From Parvibaculum sp. (GTDB lineage: Bacteria; Pseudomonadota; Alphaproteobacteria; Parvibaculales; Parvibaculaceae), in contig JAEPQD010000001.1 in NCBI GenBank assembly GCA_017642695.1, positions 1,807,701 to 1,871,700 on the forward strand: a stretch of 64,000 bases of DNA, in the 5' to 3' direction. Position numbers and translations under genes: made by a program. Within the stretch, counting starts at the first letter, position 1, and every line of letters starts with the position of its first letter. This document shows, piece by piece, positions 18,397 to 27,600 of the stretch. The notes under the pieces were generated by a model. It did not search any database and was not told where the DNA came from. It saw only the letters and a list, made by a program, of their open reading frames with translations.

Positions 18397-19263
18397 TCAG
18401 CCGGGCAACAGGTTTCGTTCGAGAAAACCCGTTACGCGCGGTCCGGTGTCGGGCAGGAAGTGATAGCCCTCCTCGATGAACGAGACTTCGGCGTTCGGCG
18501 CATGCCGTTCGAGCCGCGCGCGCGTGTCGCGGGAGTCGAGCAGCACGTCCCGTCCACCCACGATCGCGATGAGCGGCATGTCGAGCGCGGCGAGCTCCGC
18601 GTCGCTGAGTGCCGGAATGCGCAGCACGCGCGGCTTCTCCGCCTCGCCAATGGCCTCCATCAGCGCGGCGAGCGCCTGCATCTCCGGCGGCGGCGCCTTC
18701 TGCGCGGGCCCGAACACGAGTTCCCACATGCGCCGCTTGCCCCATGACCCGAGCAGCATCAGCGGCAGCACCTTCAGGAGAAAATTCTTCTGCCGCCCGA
18801 TCCCGGCGGGCGAGATCAGCGCAAGCGCGGTGACGGTGCCGGGCCGCCGCTTCGCGTAATCGAGCGCAAGCCATCCGCCGAGCGATGTGCCCACGAGCGC
18901 CGCGCGCGAAAGCCCGAGCCCCGCGAACACATCGTCGAGCCACAGCGCATGGGCGTCGCCTTCGAGCGGCGGCCGCACCCGCGCGCTGAAGCCCGCCTCG
19001 CCGATCATGTCGACGGCATGAAGCCGGAACCGCGCCGCCCAAGGCGCGACATCCGGCATCCACGCGGCCGAATTCGCCATCGAACCGTGCAGTAGCAGAA
19101 TGGGCGGCGCTTTCTCCGGCCCGCAGGAGAGAACGAATGTCGGCCCCTCGCGCGTCGCGATCGTCCGCTCGCTCGCGGGCACGGGCCAGGCGTCGATCGC
19201 GCGCCGGTAGAGCGCCTCGACTTTCGCCGCCGCCGCCACGCTCCGGTAGACGGCGTCGCTCAT
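18397..19263 (-). CDS. Alpha/beta hydrolase
   Basis: 288-aa hydrolase of the alpha/beta fold. The oxyanion segment ILLLHGSMANSAAW, the nucleophile elbow VGTSLGGWLALDYA, the acid in GGRDVLLDSRD and the histidine in EEGYHFLPDTGP make a complete triad. No signal peptide. The start is the ATG at 19263, which overlaps the stop of the upstream HTH gene by 4 bp and implies translational coupling. It could be an esterase, lactonase or C-C hydrolase; the sequence does not decide. Confidence 0.92.
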   Translation of the reverse strand: MSDAVYRSVAAAAKVEALYRRAIDAWPVPASERTIATREGPTFVLSCGPEKAPPILLLHGSMANSAAWMPDVAPWAARFRLHAVDMIGEAGFSARVRPPLEGDAHALWLDDVFAGLGLSRAALVGTSLGGWLALDYAKRRPGTVTALALISPAGIGRQKNFLLKVLPLMLLGSWGKRRMWELVFGPAQKAPPPEMQALAALMEAIGEAEKPRVLRIPALSDAELAALDMPLIAIVGGRDVLLDSRDTRARLERHAPNAEVSFIEEGYHFLPDTGPRVTGFLERNLLPG

Positions 19264-19682
19264 CGCCGCGCCTTCATCTGCACATGCAGCATCTCCATCA
19301 GCCGCCCGATATCGGCCGGCGCGCCGATGGCGATGACCTTCATGGTCTCCGCCTCGGGGTCGAACGCTGTTTGGAGGTGGAGCGGCGGCGTTTCCGCATC
19401 GCCCGTCAGCGCCGCCGAATGGAGGAAGCTCGCGAGCCGCTCGGCCGCCGCCGCGTCGAGGCCGGGCAGGTCGACGATGCAGGTCGCGCGTGCTTCCGCG
19501 CCCGCCTCCGCCGCGCCGCGCGCGACGCCCGCGAAGTCGTCGAGCGCCGACGCCGCGATCCGGTAGGCCTTGCCGATCCGCGTCGCCTTCAGCCGCCCCT
19601 CGCGGATATGGCGCCGCAAGGTCTTCGGATGGAGGTTCAGCCGCCCGGCCGCTTCCTCGACGGTGAAAAGCCGCTCCGACAT
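19260..19682 (-). CDS. Helix-turn-helix (excisionase/MerR-like) DNA-binding protein
   Basis: 140-aa protein. The N-terminal 60 residues are an HTH_17-type DNA-binding domain (LFTVEEAAGRLNLHPKTLRRHI, then RLKATRIGKAYRI). The remaining 80 residues have an alpha/beta pattern (ATCIVDLPGLDAAAAERLASF, PLHLQTAFDPEAETMKVIAIG, ADIGRLMEMLHVQ) that may bind a ligand. It overlaps the hydrolase start by 4 bp, so the pair is one transcription unit, and it probably regulates that unit. A GGGAG precedes the ATG. No integrase is nearby, so a phage excisionase role is unlikely. Confidence 0.82.
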   Translation of the reverse strand: MSERLFTVEEAAGRLNLHPKTLRRHIREGRLKATRIGKAYRIAASALDDFAGVARGAAEAGAEARATCIVDLPGLDAAAAERLASFLHSAALTGDAETPPLHLQTAFDPEAETMKVIAIGAPADIGRLMEMLHVQMKARR

Positions 19683-19793
19683 GGACTTTGCTCCCTTTTG
19701 TCCCTTGATATCCCAAAATATGAGGCTTATAGGGAGTAATAAGGAGCAATTTTGAGAATGACAAGCCATTTTCGGGAACGAAAGGGAACGGTC

Positions 19794-20162
19794 ATGACGG
19801 AAGATGCGGGAGCAGGGATGAAGGCGCGCCTCCGGGCGGACCTCCTCGCCGCCATGAAGGCGGGCCGCAAGGACGAGGTGAGGCTCCTCCGCGCGCTCGT
19901 CGCCGCGATCGACAATGCCGGGGCACCGCCCGCGCCCGCGCGCGATCCCCTGGCCCCGCCGCATGGGCACGCCGCCGGCACGGCCGAGGTCCCGCGCCTC
20001 GCGCTCACCGGCGCGCAGCTCCAGGCGTTGCTCCTTGCCGAGATCGGCGAGCGCGAACAGGCCGCCGCCGGGCTCGCCCGCCATGGCGAGGCGGCGCGCG
20101 CCGAAGCCCTGCATGAGGAAGTGCGACTTGTGCGGCGCTATCTCCCGGCTCTATCTCGATGA
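19794..20162 (+). CDS. GatB/YqeY domain protein (short)
   Basis: 122-aa protein similar to YqeY: MKARLRADLLAAMKAGRKDEVRLLRAL matches the family start and [16 protein letters not shown] its end. It is shorter than the usual 150 or so residues and has an Ala/Pro-rich middle, so the tRNA-binding C-terminal part appears reduced. The ATG at 19794 has AAGGG 8 nt upstream; ATG 19758 is an alternative. Its 3' end overlaps the converging GST gene by 12 bp. Confidence 0.75.
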   Translation: MTEDAGAGMKARLRADLLAAMKAGRKDEVRLLRALVAAIDNAGAPPAPARDPLAPPHGHAAGTAEVPRLALTGAQLQALLLAEIGEREQAAAGLARHGEAARAEALHEEVRLVRRYLPALSR

Positions 20163-20798
20163 CCGCTCGAACACCGCAAGCTGGGCCGCGAAGGCGCGTT
20201 GGTAGGCGGGCCGCACCTCGCCGCGCGCGACATAGGCGGCAAGGGCCGGGTATCGCGCAAGGAGGTCCGACCCCTCGAGCCGCCGCAGCACCGTCACCAT
20301 CATCAGGTCGCCCGCGCTGAAGTCGCCGTCGAGCCATTCGGCTTGCCCAAGCCGCCTCGACAGCTGCCCGAGCCGCACATCGACGCGCGCGTCGAGCAGC
20401 GGCAGCCGCGCCGCATACCAGTCCTTGTCGCGCTCCGCATAGCCCGCCGCCTCGCGCTCCACGATGACGGGCTCCACCGTATTGAGCGCGGCGAAGAGCC
20501 AGTTGATCGCGCGGGCGCGCGCACGCGGTTCCTCCGGCAGCAGACCGCCATGGCGCTCCGCGACGTGGAGCACGATGGCGCCGGACTCGAAAAGCGCGAG
20601 CCCGTCCTCCTCGTAAGTCGGGATCTGCCCGAAGGGGTGACGCGCGAGATGGTCGGGCTCCTTCATCTCGGCGAAGGAGAGAAGCCGCACGTCGTAAGGA
20701 ACGCCCGCCTCCTCGAAGGCCCAGCGCACGCGCATGTCGCGCGCAAGGCCCCGCCCACGGTCGGGAGACGCCTCGAAGGCGGTGATGACCGGCGTCAC
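20151..20798 (-). CDS. Glutathione S-transferase family protein
   Basis: 215-aa GST with [26 protein letters not shown] in the thioredoxin domain and [21 protein letters not shown] in the helical domain. It is a clear paralogue of the GST at 16603. The GTG at 20798 overlaps the stop of the VOC gene (GTGA), so it is the last gene of a tetR-VOC-GST operon. Likely an inducible detoxification enzyme. Confidence 0.92.
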   Translation of the reverse strand: MTPVITAFEASPDRGRGLARDMRVRWAFEEAGVPYDVRLLSFAEMKEPDHLARHPFGQIPTYEEDGLALFESGAIVLHVAERHGGLLPEEPRARARAINWLFAALNTVEPVIVEREAAGYAERDKDWYAARLPLLDARVDVRLGQLSRRLGQAEWLDGDFSAGDLMMVTVLRRLEGSDLLARYPALAAYVARGEVRPAYQRAFAAQLAVFERSSR

Positions 20799-21277
20799 GG
20801 CTTCGCCACCGCCGCTTCCAGCGCCGCGATGTCGATCTTCGTCATCGTCATCATCGCCTCGAAGGCGCGTTTCGCTTCTTCCTTGTCGGCGCTCGCATTG
20901 AGCTCGAGCAGCCGCCTCGGCGTGATCTGCCAGGAAAAGCCCCAGCGGTCGCGGCACCAACCGCACTGGCTCGCTTCGCCGCCATTGGAAATGATCGCGT
21001 CCCAGTAGCGGTCGGTCTCTTCCTGGCTTTCGGTCACAACCATGAAGCTCACCGCCTCGTTCGGCGTGAAAACCGGGCCGCCATTGAGGCCGACGAAGCG
21101 CCGCCCGAGCAGCGTGAATTCGACGGTGAGTTCGACGCCTTCCTCGCCGCCCGGAAACTCGCCGGGCGCAAGGTTCACTTGGTCGACATGACTGTCGGGA
21201 AAGGTCGCGGCGTAGAAAGCGGCCGCCTTGCTCGCTTCGCCGTGGTCGAACCACAGGCAGGTCACGATCTCTGTCAT
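20795..21277 (-). CDS. VOC superfamily protein (PhnB-like glyoxalase fold)
   Basis: 160-aa protein with the PhnB/3-demethylubiquinone-type VOC domain: [59 protein letters not shown]. These bind a small molecule with a metal, and the true substrate is usually unknown. The C-terminal helix ends [14 protein letters not shown]. It lies 37 bp after tetR and overlaps the GST start, forming an operon. The combination suggests handling of a reactive carbonyl or similar compound (inference). Confidence 0.88.
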   Translation of the reverse strand: MTEIVTCLWFDHGEASKAAAFYAATFPDSHVDQVNLAPGEFPGGEEGVELTVEFTLLGRRFVGLNGGPVFTPNEAVSFMVVTESQEETDRYWDAIISNGGEASQCGWCRDRWGFSWQITPRRLLELNASADKEEAKRAFEAMMTMTKIDIAALEAAVAKP

Positions 21278-21314
21278 GGGGCTCTCTCCATTTCACATAG
21301 GGGGGCAGGGAGGT

Positions 21315-21953
21315 TCAGCGCGGTGTCGCGCCGAACAGAAGTTCGATGTAGCGGATCAGGTGGTCGATGCTGTCGGCGGCGGCTTCCGCGCCGCCCTTCG
21401 CCTTGGCGAGGATGAACGAGCCCTGCAGCACGGCCTGCGTGTGGAGCGCGAGCGAGGCGGCGCTCCAGTCCGGTTTCATCTTCCGCGCGGCGATCGCCGC
21501 CTCGATATCGGCTTCCAGCGTCTTCGCATGGGTGCTGATGCTCCGGTCGCAGGCATCGCGAATGGCGGGCGAGGTCTCGTGAACCTCCTGCACCATCGTG
21601 CCGACGAGGCAGGTGAACTCCGGCACGCCGCCCTTGAGCAGCGCCTTGCGGAAGGCGACATAGGCGAGCACGCGCGCGAGCGGATCGGCATGGTCGTGAT
21701 AGGGCGCGGCGGCGAACATCTCGGCCGTCGTCTGCGACCAGTGGTCGGCCGCCGCGACGCCCAGCGCCTCCTTGCTCTTGAAGTGGTGGAAGAACGCGCC
21801 CTTGGTCACGCCCGCCGCCGCGCAGAGCTCGTCCACGCTCGTCGCGGCATATCCCTTGGTGCGGATCGTCGCGAGCGCCGCCTCGAGCAGCTTCGCCTTC
21901 GCGTCCTGCCTCGCGGGCTGTTTTCCGGGCTCTTTCGCGTGTCTGGTGGCCAT
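21315..21953 (-). CDS. TetR/AcrR family transcriptional regulator
   Basis: 212-aa regulator. The N-terminal HTH is LLEAALATIRTKGYAATSVDELCAAAGVTKGAFFHHFKSKEAL, the classic TetR pattern, quoted here in pieces: TIRTKGYAATSVDELC and GVTKGAFFHHFKSK. The C-terminal domain (LLKGGVPEFTCLVGTMVQEV) is of the TetR_C group seen in electrophile sensors such as NemR. The ATG at 21953 with AGGAGG just upstream is the start. A near-perfect palindrome lies directly in front, so autoregulation of the tetR-VOC-GST operon is likely. Confidence 0.93.
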   Translation of the reverse strand: MATRHAKEPGKQPARQDAKAKLLEAALATIRTKGYAATSVDELCAAAGVTKGAFFHHFKSKEALGVAAADHWSQTTAEMFAAAPYHDHADPLARVLAYVAFRKALLKGGVPEFTCLVGTMVQEVHETSPAIRDACDRSISTHAKTLEADIEAAIAARKMKPDWSAASLALHTQAVLQGSFILAKAKGGAEAAADSIDHLIRYIELLFGATPR

Positions 21954-21975
21954 GCCGTCCTCCTGTCGGGAAGTT

Positions 21976-21997
21976 ACATACCAACCAGTCGGTATGT
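21976..21997. promoter_or_regulatory. TetR operator candidate
   Basis: Inverted repeat ACATACC-N8-GGTATGT, with a nearly symmetrical core (AACCAGTC), 23 bp upstream of the tetR start. The dimension and the TACC/GGTA arms are typical of TetR/AcrR autoregulatory operators. Confidence 0.7.
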
Positions 21998-22018
21998 CGT
22001 CAAGCGGCAATTCCGAAA

Positions 22019-22039
22019 CCCCTCTCCGCGGGGGAGGGG
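22019..22039. repeat. CCTCCCC/GGGGAGG-type intergenic hairpin
   Basis: Imperfect hairpin CCCCTCTCC-GCG-GGGGAGGGG. Similar hairpins occur at 24139, 24273 and 61831, all between genes. It may be a dispersed short repeat; no T tail is present for a terminator. Confidence 0.5.
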
Positions 22040-22110
22040 CGCGGAGAAATTCGCTCTGCGACTATTGGGCTGCGGCCCGTCTCGCGCCGGTCCCGGGATC
22101 GCCGCCGCTG

Positions 22111-23100
22111 TCAGTCGGCGCGGCTTTCCTTGCGGGGCTCGGCGCGCGTCTTCCACAGGGAGTAGCAGATGCCGCCGGTCAGAAGCGCGAGGGTGACGCC
22201 AAGCGAAAGGGCCGGCGGAATCTTCTCGATGCCGAGCAGCTCGGCGGCGAAGACCTTGCCGCCGATGAAGATCAGCACCAGCGACAGCGCCGTCTTGAGA
22301 TAGACGAAGCGGTGCATCATCGCCGACAGCGCGAAGTAGAGCGCCCGCAGACCGAGAATGGCGAAGATGTTGGACGTATAGACGATATAGGGATCGGTGG
22401 TGATCGCGAAGATCGCCGGAATGGAGTCCACCGCGAAGATCACGTCGGCGAGTTCCACCATCACCAGCGCCAGGAAGAGCGGCGTCGCGAACAGGGCGGC
22501 CTTGCCGCTGCCCCGCAGCGGCAGGCGCACGAAGAAGCGCTCGCCATGGAGCGCATCCGTGACGCGAAAATGGCGGCGGATGAACCGCAATACCGGATTG
22601 GCGGAAACATCGTACTCGGCATCGCCCGCGCGCAGCATCTTCACGCCGGTGAAGATGAGGAAGGCGGCGAAAAGAAGGAGCACCCACTCGAACCGGGTGA
22701 CGACGGCGGCGCCCGCGCCGATCATCAGGCCGCGCAGCAGGATGACGCCCAGGATGCCGTAGATCAGTACCCGGTGCTGATAGGCTCTCGGAACGCCGAA
22801 ATAGGCGAAGATCGTCGCGATCACGAAGATGTTGTCGAGCGCCAGGCTCTTCTCGACGACGAAGCCGGTCAGGTAGTCGAGCGCCGCCTTCTCCCCGAGA
22901 TGCTGCCAGACCCAGAGCGAGAACGCCGAGCCGATGGTGATGTAGAACGCCGAAAGCGCCAGACTCTCGCGCACCCCGATCTCGTGCGACTTGCGATGCA
23001 GCACGCCGAGGTCGAATACCAGGAGAAGAACGATGAGGGTGAGGAACGCGGCCCAGGTCCAGAGGGGCTTGCCCAGGACATCGATAAGCAGGACTTCCAT
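22111..23100 (-). CDS. TerC/Alx family integral membrane protein
   Basis: 329-aa polytopic membrane protein of the TerC family, linked to metal (Mn) export or metallation of secreted proteins and to tellurite resistance. Eight or nine membrane segments are visible. Hallmark acidic motifs EKSLALDNIFVIATIF and VELADVIFAVDSIPAIFAIT, together with DPYIVYTSNIFAILGLR, are intact. A GAGG lies close to the ATG. It has an upstream gap of about 260 bp to a divergent TSUP gene, and part of this could be a structured leader. Confidence 0.93.
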   Translation of the reverse strand: MEVLLIDVLGKPLWTWAAFLTLIVLLLVFDLGVLHRKSHEIGVRESLALSAFYITIGSAFSLWVWQHLGEKAALDYLTGFVVEKSLALDNIFVIATIFAYFGVPRAYQHRVLIYGILGVILLRGLMIGAGAAVVTRFEWVLLLFAAFLIFTGVKMLRAGDAEYDVSANPVLRFIRRHFRVTDALHGERFFVRLPLRGSGKAALFATPLFLALVMVELADVIFAVDSIPAIFAITTDPYIVYTSNIFAILGLRALYFALSAMMHRFVYLKTALSLVLIFIGGKVFAAELLGIEKIPPALSLGVTLALLTGGICYSLWKTRAEPRKESRAD

Positions 23101-23358
23101 TTAAGCCTCGGTGCCGGCCGCTCGCGGAAAAGTCCGCGCGTTTGCCGGGGAGCCGGTCCGGTCTCGGTTGAGCTGCCGGAAGACGGATCCCCGGAGACAT
23201 GGATATCGCCCGTCCGCTTTCAATCCCCCGCCGCGCGTATCTTTTTTTCGGGCCTCCCCTTGTGCCGGTGAGGCCGCTCCATGATTTTCTCCGGGCCGGT
23301 CCGGAGGTCGCGACCGGGGCGCGCCGCGGAACCTCGCGGCCATGGGGGCGGGGGCATC

Positions 23359-24105
23359 GTGATCGAAGAGGGTTTCTGGCAGATCGTTGCCATCGGCTTT
23401 GCCGCGCAACTGGTCGATGGAGCGCTCGGCATGGCCTATGGCCTGACCTCGACCTCCCTCCTGCTCACGCTCGGCTACTCGCCGGCGGCGGCGAGCGCCT
23501 CGGTTCACCTCGCCGAAGTGGCGACCACGGCCGTCAGCGCAGGCTCGCATATCCACCTCCGGAACGTGGACTGGAAACTGGTCAGGCCTCTGGCCATCGC
23601 CGGCATCCTTGGAGGCGTGGCCGGGGCCGGTCTCCTCGCGGCGGGCGCCGGCGAGGCGCTTCGTCCCTTCGTCTCCGTCTATCTGGCGTTGATGGGCTGC
23701 GTCATCCTGTGGAAGGCGTTCCGCAACGTGCCGGGCATCCGGCCGCCCAGGGGCCTGGTGCCGCTCGGCGGCATCGGCGGGTTCCTCGATGCGGTGGGCG
23801 GCGGCGGCTGGGGGCCGATCGTTTCGGGCACCTTGGTCGCCTCCGGCAGCTCTGCGAGGCACATGATCGGGTCCTCCATAGCGGCCGAATTCTTCGTCAC
23901 GGTCGCGATCACCGTGACCTTCGCCGGCCATCTCGGCCTGCAGGATTTCGGGATCGCGGCGCTGGCCCTCGTCGTCGGCGGCGTCCCCGCCGCCCCCTTT
24001 GCCGCCCTGATCGTCAGGGCCGTGCCGCGCCGCGCCCTCATGATCGGCGTCGGCATGCTGATCGTTGCCCTCGGCATCTACGGCGTGACGCGCGCATGGG
24101 CGTAG
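23359..24105 (+). CDS. TSUP (TauE/SafE) family membrane transporter
   Basis: About 248-aa membrane protein with seven to eight segments. The repeated TSUP motifs are seen as GFAAQLVDGALGMAYGL near the start and GGIGGFLDAVGGGGWGPI in the middle, matching sulfite/organosulfonate exporters. The GTG at 23359 gives a normal N-terminus; an ATG at 23281 with a GTGAGG upstream would add 26 polar residues, which looks unnatural for this family. Substrate unknown. It is divergent from terC. Confidence 0.87.
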   Translation: MIEEGFWQIVAIGFAAQLVDGALGMAYGLTSTSLLLTLGYSPAAASASVHLAEVATTAVSAGSHIHLRNVDWKLVRPLAIAGILGGVAGAGLLAAGAGEALRPFVSVYLALMGCVILWKAFRNVPGIRPPRGLVPLGGIGGFLDAVGGGGWGPIVSGTLVASGSSARHMIGSSIAAEFFVTVAITVTFAGHLGLQDFGIAALALVVGGVPAAPFAALIVRAVPRRALMIGVGMLIVALGIYGVTRAWA

Positions 24106-24138
24106 CGCCCCGGGCGCCCCCCGCCGGACGCTCTTCCC

Positions 24139-24158
24139 ACCCTCCCCTCGGGGAGGGT
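24139..24158. repeat. Perfect hairpin ACCCTCCCC-TC-GGGGAGGGT
   Basis: Nine-bp arms and a two-base centre, 33 bp after the TSUP stop. Same type as the hairpins at 22019, 24273 and 61831. It could also act as a weak terminator. Confidence 0.6.
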
Positions 24159-24159
24159 C

Positions 24160-24211
24160 AAACGGCCCATTTTGCAGCTTGTCTGCAAATGCAGACAAAG
24201 AAGGGCCGTTT
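24160..24211. repeat. Nested inverted repeat
   Basis: Outer arms AAACGGCCC (24160-24168) and GGGCCGTTT (24203-24211) enclose an inner perfect inverted repeat TTGTCTGCA-AA-TGCAGACAA (24179-24198). This is a self-complementary 52-bp unit abutting the previous hairpin. It resembles a mobile or dispersed palindromic repeat. Confidence 0.6.
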
Positions 24212-24272
24212 GGGGCGGGGGGCTGTCGTAACAAGAAGCAAGAGCACTTACCAAAGACAGCCGGGCACTCTC

Positions 24273-24294
24273 CACCCTCCCCCTGTGGGGTGAG
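24273..24294. repeat. Imperfect CCTCCCC/GGGG hairpin
   Basis: CACCCTCCCC-CTGT-GGGGTGAGG, a looser member of the same hairpin group, followed by CTCGCGCAAGCGAG. Confidence 0.4.
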
Positions 24295-24607
24295 GAACGT
24301 CTCGCGCAAGCGAGCGAAAAGATTCGATAGCCTGTCCCGGCGAAGGTGGAAGCTCCGAAGGAGCGCAGGAGGAAGCGTCGTCTTTCCTTCACAAGGACGC
24401 TTTGCCGGCCCCTGCCGGAGGAAGCGACTTCGAAACCGCGGCAGCTAAGGTATTTGTCGCGAGTTTGAGGGTGACGACTGTGTCCGGTTGCGTCGAGGGT
24501 GTATTGATTGGAGTGCGGCCGTTGATCGTTTCGCCCGGAGCGAGCAGAACAAATACCAAGCTTACCTCGAGTAGTGACCGAATCTGAAGGAGGAGGAACA
24601 ATTGAAG

Positions 24608-27600
24608 ATGGCTGCTCCAGTTGCCGCCACTGGGCCGGGAGGGCCTCACTTCGAGGGGCAGGTCGGTGCTCACTATCTTCTAACCATGTTGGCGGTAGGC
24701 GCCGCACGAGGCTTGCCTGGCACTATCATCGATTCAGTAGCCTTCCAAAGAGCAGGCGAACATCCGCTCGATGATGTTGTCGTGCGAGCACATGATGCTG
24801 CAGGCCATGACGCTACACTCGAAATTCAAGTGAAGCGAAGCATCCGATTCACAGCGGGCGACGAGATTTTCGCAGATGTTGTCTCGCAGGTAGTGGAAGC
24901 TGCCAACAAGGCGGGCTTTTGGGAAACCCGGCACGAGTTGGCTGTTGCCACGGCTAGGACGTCTAGGAAGACAGATGGTCCCTATCAAGACGTTCTCAAA
25001 TGGGCACGCGAGGTGGGTTCGGCCGCCACTTTCTTCAAGCGCTTGAATACCAAAGGCGCGGCGAATGCCGATATGCGGGCGTTCGTCGAAGCATTTCGGA
25101 CGCACGTTAGTGCAGCAGGCGGTGCACCTGACGACGAGATGATCTGGAAACTGCTGCGCCGTTTTCAGATATTGGTGTTCGATTATTCAGCGCTTCATTC
25201 AGCGAACGAGGAGTTGGCCGCTGAACGCGCCGCACGAGTTTTGCATCCTGATGATGCATCTAAGGCATCGGCACTTTGGAAGAACCTCATAGAGATTAGC
25301 ATCGCATCCGCAGCGAATGGGGGTGAAAGGAACAGGGCGAGCCTCACTAGCGACTTACGTGAGTTCCGACTAGCGGGAGATCCGAGGAACCTCGCTGTCA
25401 GGGAAGCCCTTGCGGCTTCGGCGCGGGACGCATTGGCAGACATTGGTGATCGAGTCGGCGAGGTGGCGCTGGCTCGCACGGAAAGGATTGCCAGCGTCTA
25501 TCAAGCCCTTGATCAAAGCCGCTACGTTGAAATCCGCGGTGACGCCGGGGTTGGTAAGTCCGCTATCTTGAAGCATTTCGCCGAGGGGAGCGGGATCGAA
25601 GCTGGTGTCATTGTCTTGAGCCCGAACCGAACGATTCCACACGGATGGCTCGCGATGCGAGGAGCTCTCGGGTTCGAAGGCGGTGCCGTCGAGAATCTGC
25701 TGAGCGACCTCGCCTCGGATGGCGCGGGTATCCTCTTCATCGACAATCTGGATAACTTCTCCATCGCGGAACGTCCAACGGTGATCGACCTTGTCCGTGC
25801 GACTGCAAAAGTCCCCGGATTTTCGGTTATTGCGACGTGCCGAAGAAATTTCGGGGTTGAGGAGCCGAGCTGGATGCCTTCGGACGCCATTACAGAACTG
25901 GGCGGCGGCCCCACAGTGGTTATCCAGGAATTAAGCGCGATCGAAATTGAAGAACTTTCCGAAGCAGCGCCACGGCTTGCCGCGCTGCTTGCCGACAAAC
26001 ATCCGGCGCGTGACGTAGTACGCAACCTCTATCGTCTTACACGACTCGCTCGCCGTTCGAGCGACGACCGCGTGCCGCGAACCGAGGTCGAGATGGCGGA
26101 GGAATGGTGGCGTACCGCCGATGGGACGATTGGAAATGAGGCCCATCGCGAACGATCTCGAACTCTTCGAATGGCAGCAGAGCAAATCATGGCCGGTTCA
26201 AAGTTTGCCGATGTGAGTTCTCGGCCGGGCCAGTCGGTGAACGAGCTCAAAGTCAGCGAGACGTTCATCGAAATTCGAACGGACATCGTAGCCTTTCGCC
26301 ATGATGTTCTTCTCGAGTGGGCTATCGCAAATTTGATAAACGAAGACCTCACTAAGCTCGCCTCCCTTTCCACGACACGTCCAACGACTACCCCGTTTGC
26401 TCGTGGGGTGGAGCTCGCCGCTCGAATAAGGCTGGAGAAGTCGGCAGATGTGAGTGAATGGCAAGAGCTGATTGCATATCTGAGTCAGGAGGGATTCCAC
26501 GGCTCTTGGAGGCGCGCGGCCTTGCTTGCGTTGGTGCACTCCGAGATTGGAGATCACCTTCTTGGAAAGACTAAGGACATCCTGTTCGCCGAAAGTGGAG
26601 CTCTTCTCCGAGAGCTTATACGTACCGTCTCGGCGGTGGATGTAGAACCCTTTTCGCAGGTGCTCGCAGCTTCCGGTCAGAACACTGTAGCTTTTCCTGC
26701 CGGCATGTACTTCCCCTCGGGTCCGTCGTGGTATCGGCTTATCCGTTGGATTCTGAAGGAGAAAGACGGCCTTCCGATGGAGGCACTCCCGGAAGTGGTA
26801 ATCATGTTTGGCAGGTGGTCGCAAAGTCTCCTCTGCCAAGACGACCTCACGCTTCAGTTGCAAGCGCTCCAGTTCGAGTGGCTGCAGGAGCTGGAAGTTG
26901 CTTACGGTGGCGAATTCAACGCGCGCTACAAGGTGCTGGGCGGAAAGCTGCAGGCAGACGCCTCTGAGGCTCTGCTGAGCGATCTAAGGTTGAACTTCAA
27001 ATTTTGTAGCTTGAGGACCCCCGATCTCGCCAAGCGGTATTTGGCTCTCATCGACGATCTCAAGCATGGCCGCGCCGCCATTGAAGCATTGATCGAATTT
27101 CGTGGAACGCTCGCTCAGGCTGCGCCACAAGAGCTGGCGGATATGACCGCGAAGGCTCTGATCAACATAGATCCGCCGCGAGGCAGGGATAGATATAGCG
27201 CGAGCGAGGAGGGCGCATTTCACTCCATCGATCACAAATTTCACCCTGCCGCTCCGGCCCAGGGACCCTTCCTTGATCTGCTCAATTCTGCTCCAGATGT
27301 TGGCTTGGAGCTGATCCGCCGCATCGTGAAGCATGCGATCGAGTATGATTCAGATGGTCAGGAGCCAGGAGACGGGTTCCTAATCGATGACGGCAATCGG
27401 ATTCGTACTTTTCCATGGACGGGAACCTACCTGTGGTCGCGGGGTAACGGACGCTCCAATGCCGTCGGTTCAGCTTTAATGGCACTAGAGGCCTGGGGGC
27501 ATCAGCGGATTGAGGCCGGCGACTCCGTTCAATCCGTGCTCGACCGCGTGCTGAAGGATGGCGATCCGGCCGCATTTGTACTGGTCGCAGTAGACCTCCT

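Larger units (their letters stand above)
24106..24607. other. Repeat-rich gene-free region before the large NTPase gene
   Basis: About 500 bp without a credible gene. The first 190 bp carry three hairpins (24139-24158, 24160-24211, 24273-24294). The remainder shifts towards the lower GC of the following gene and must contain its promoter. It ends with a strong AAGGAGGAGGA ribosome binding site at about 24587-24597. Small frames here look like by-products of repeat DNA. Confidence 0.6.

Noticed and set aside
19260..19682. Phage excisionase role for the HTH protein
   Set aside because: No integrase, attachment site or phage gene is nearby, and it is coupled to a hydrolase gene.
23101..23280. 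yybP-ykoY riboswitch before terC
   Set aside because: Only G-rich/C-rich pairing is visible; the conserved loops are missing, so I did not annotate it as a riboswitch.
24188..24300. A short peptide frame starting MQTKKGRLGRG in the intergenic repeat
   Set aside because: It runs through the palindromic repeat and has no ribosome binding site or coding bias.
23101..24309. A 402-codon minus-strand frame covering the TSUP gene
   Set aside because: The plus strand encodes a convincing membrane protein; the minus frame is Gly/Ala/Asp/His/Arg-rich noise.
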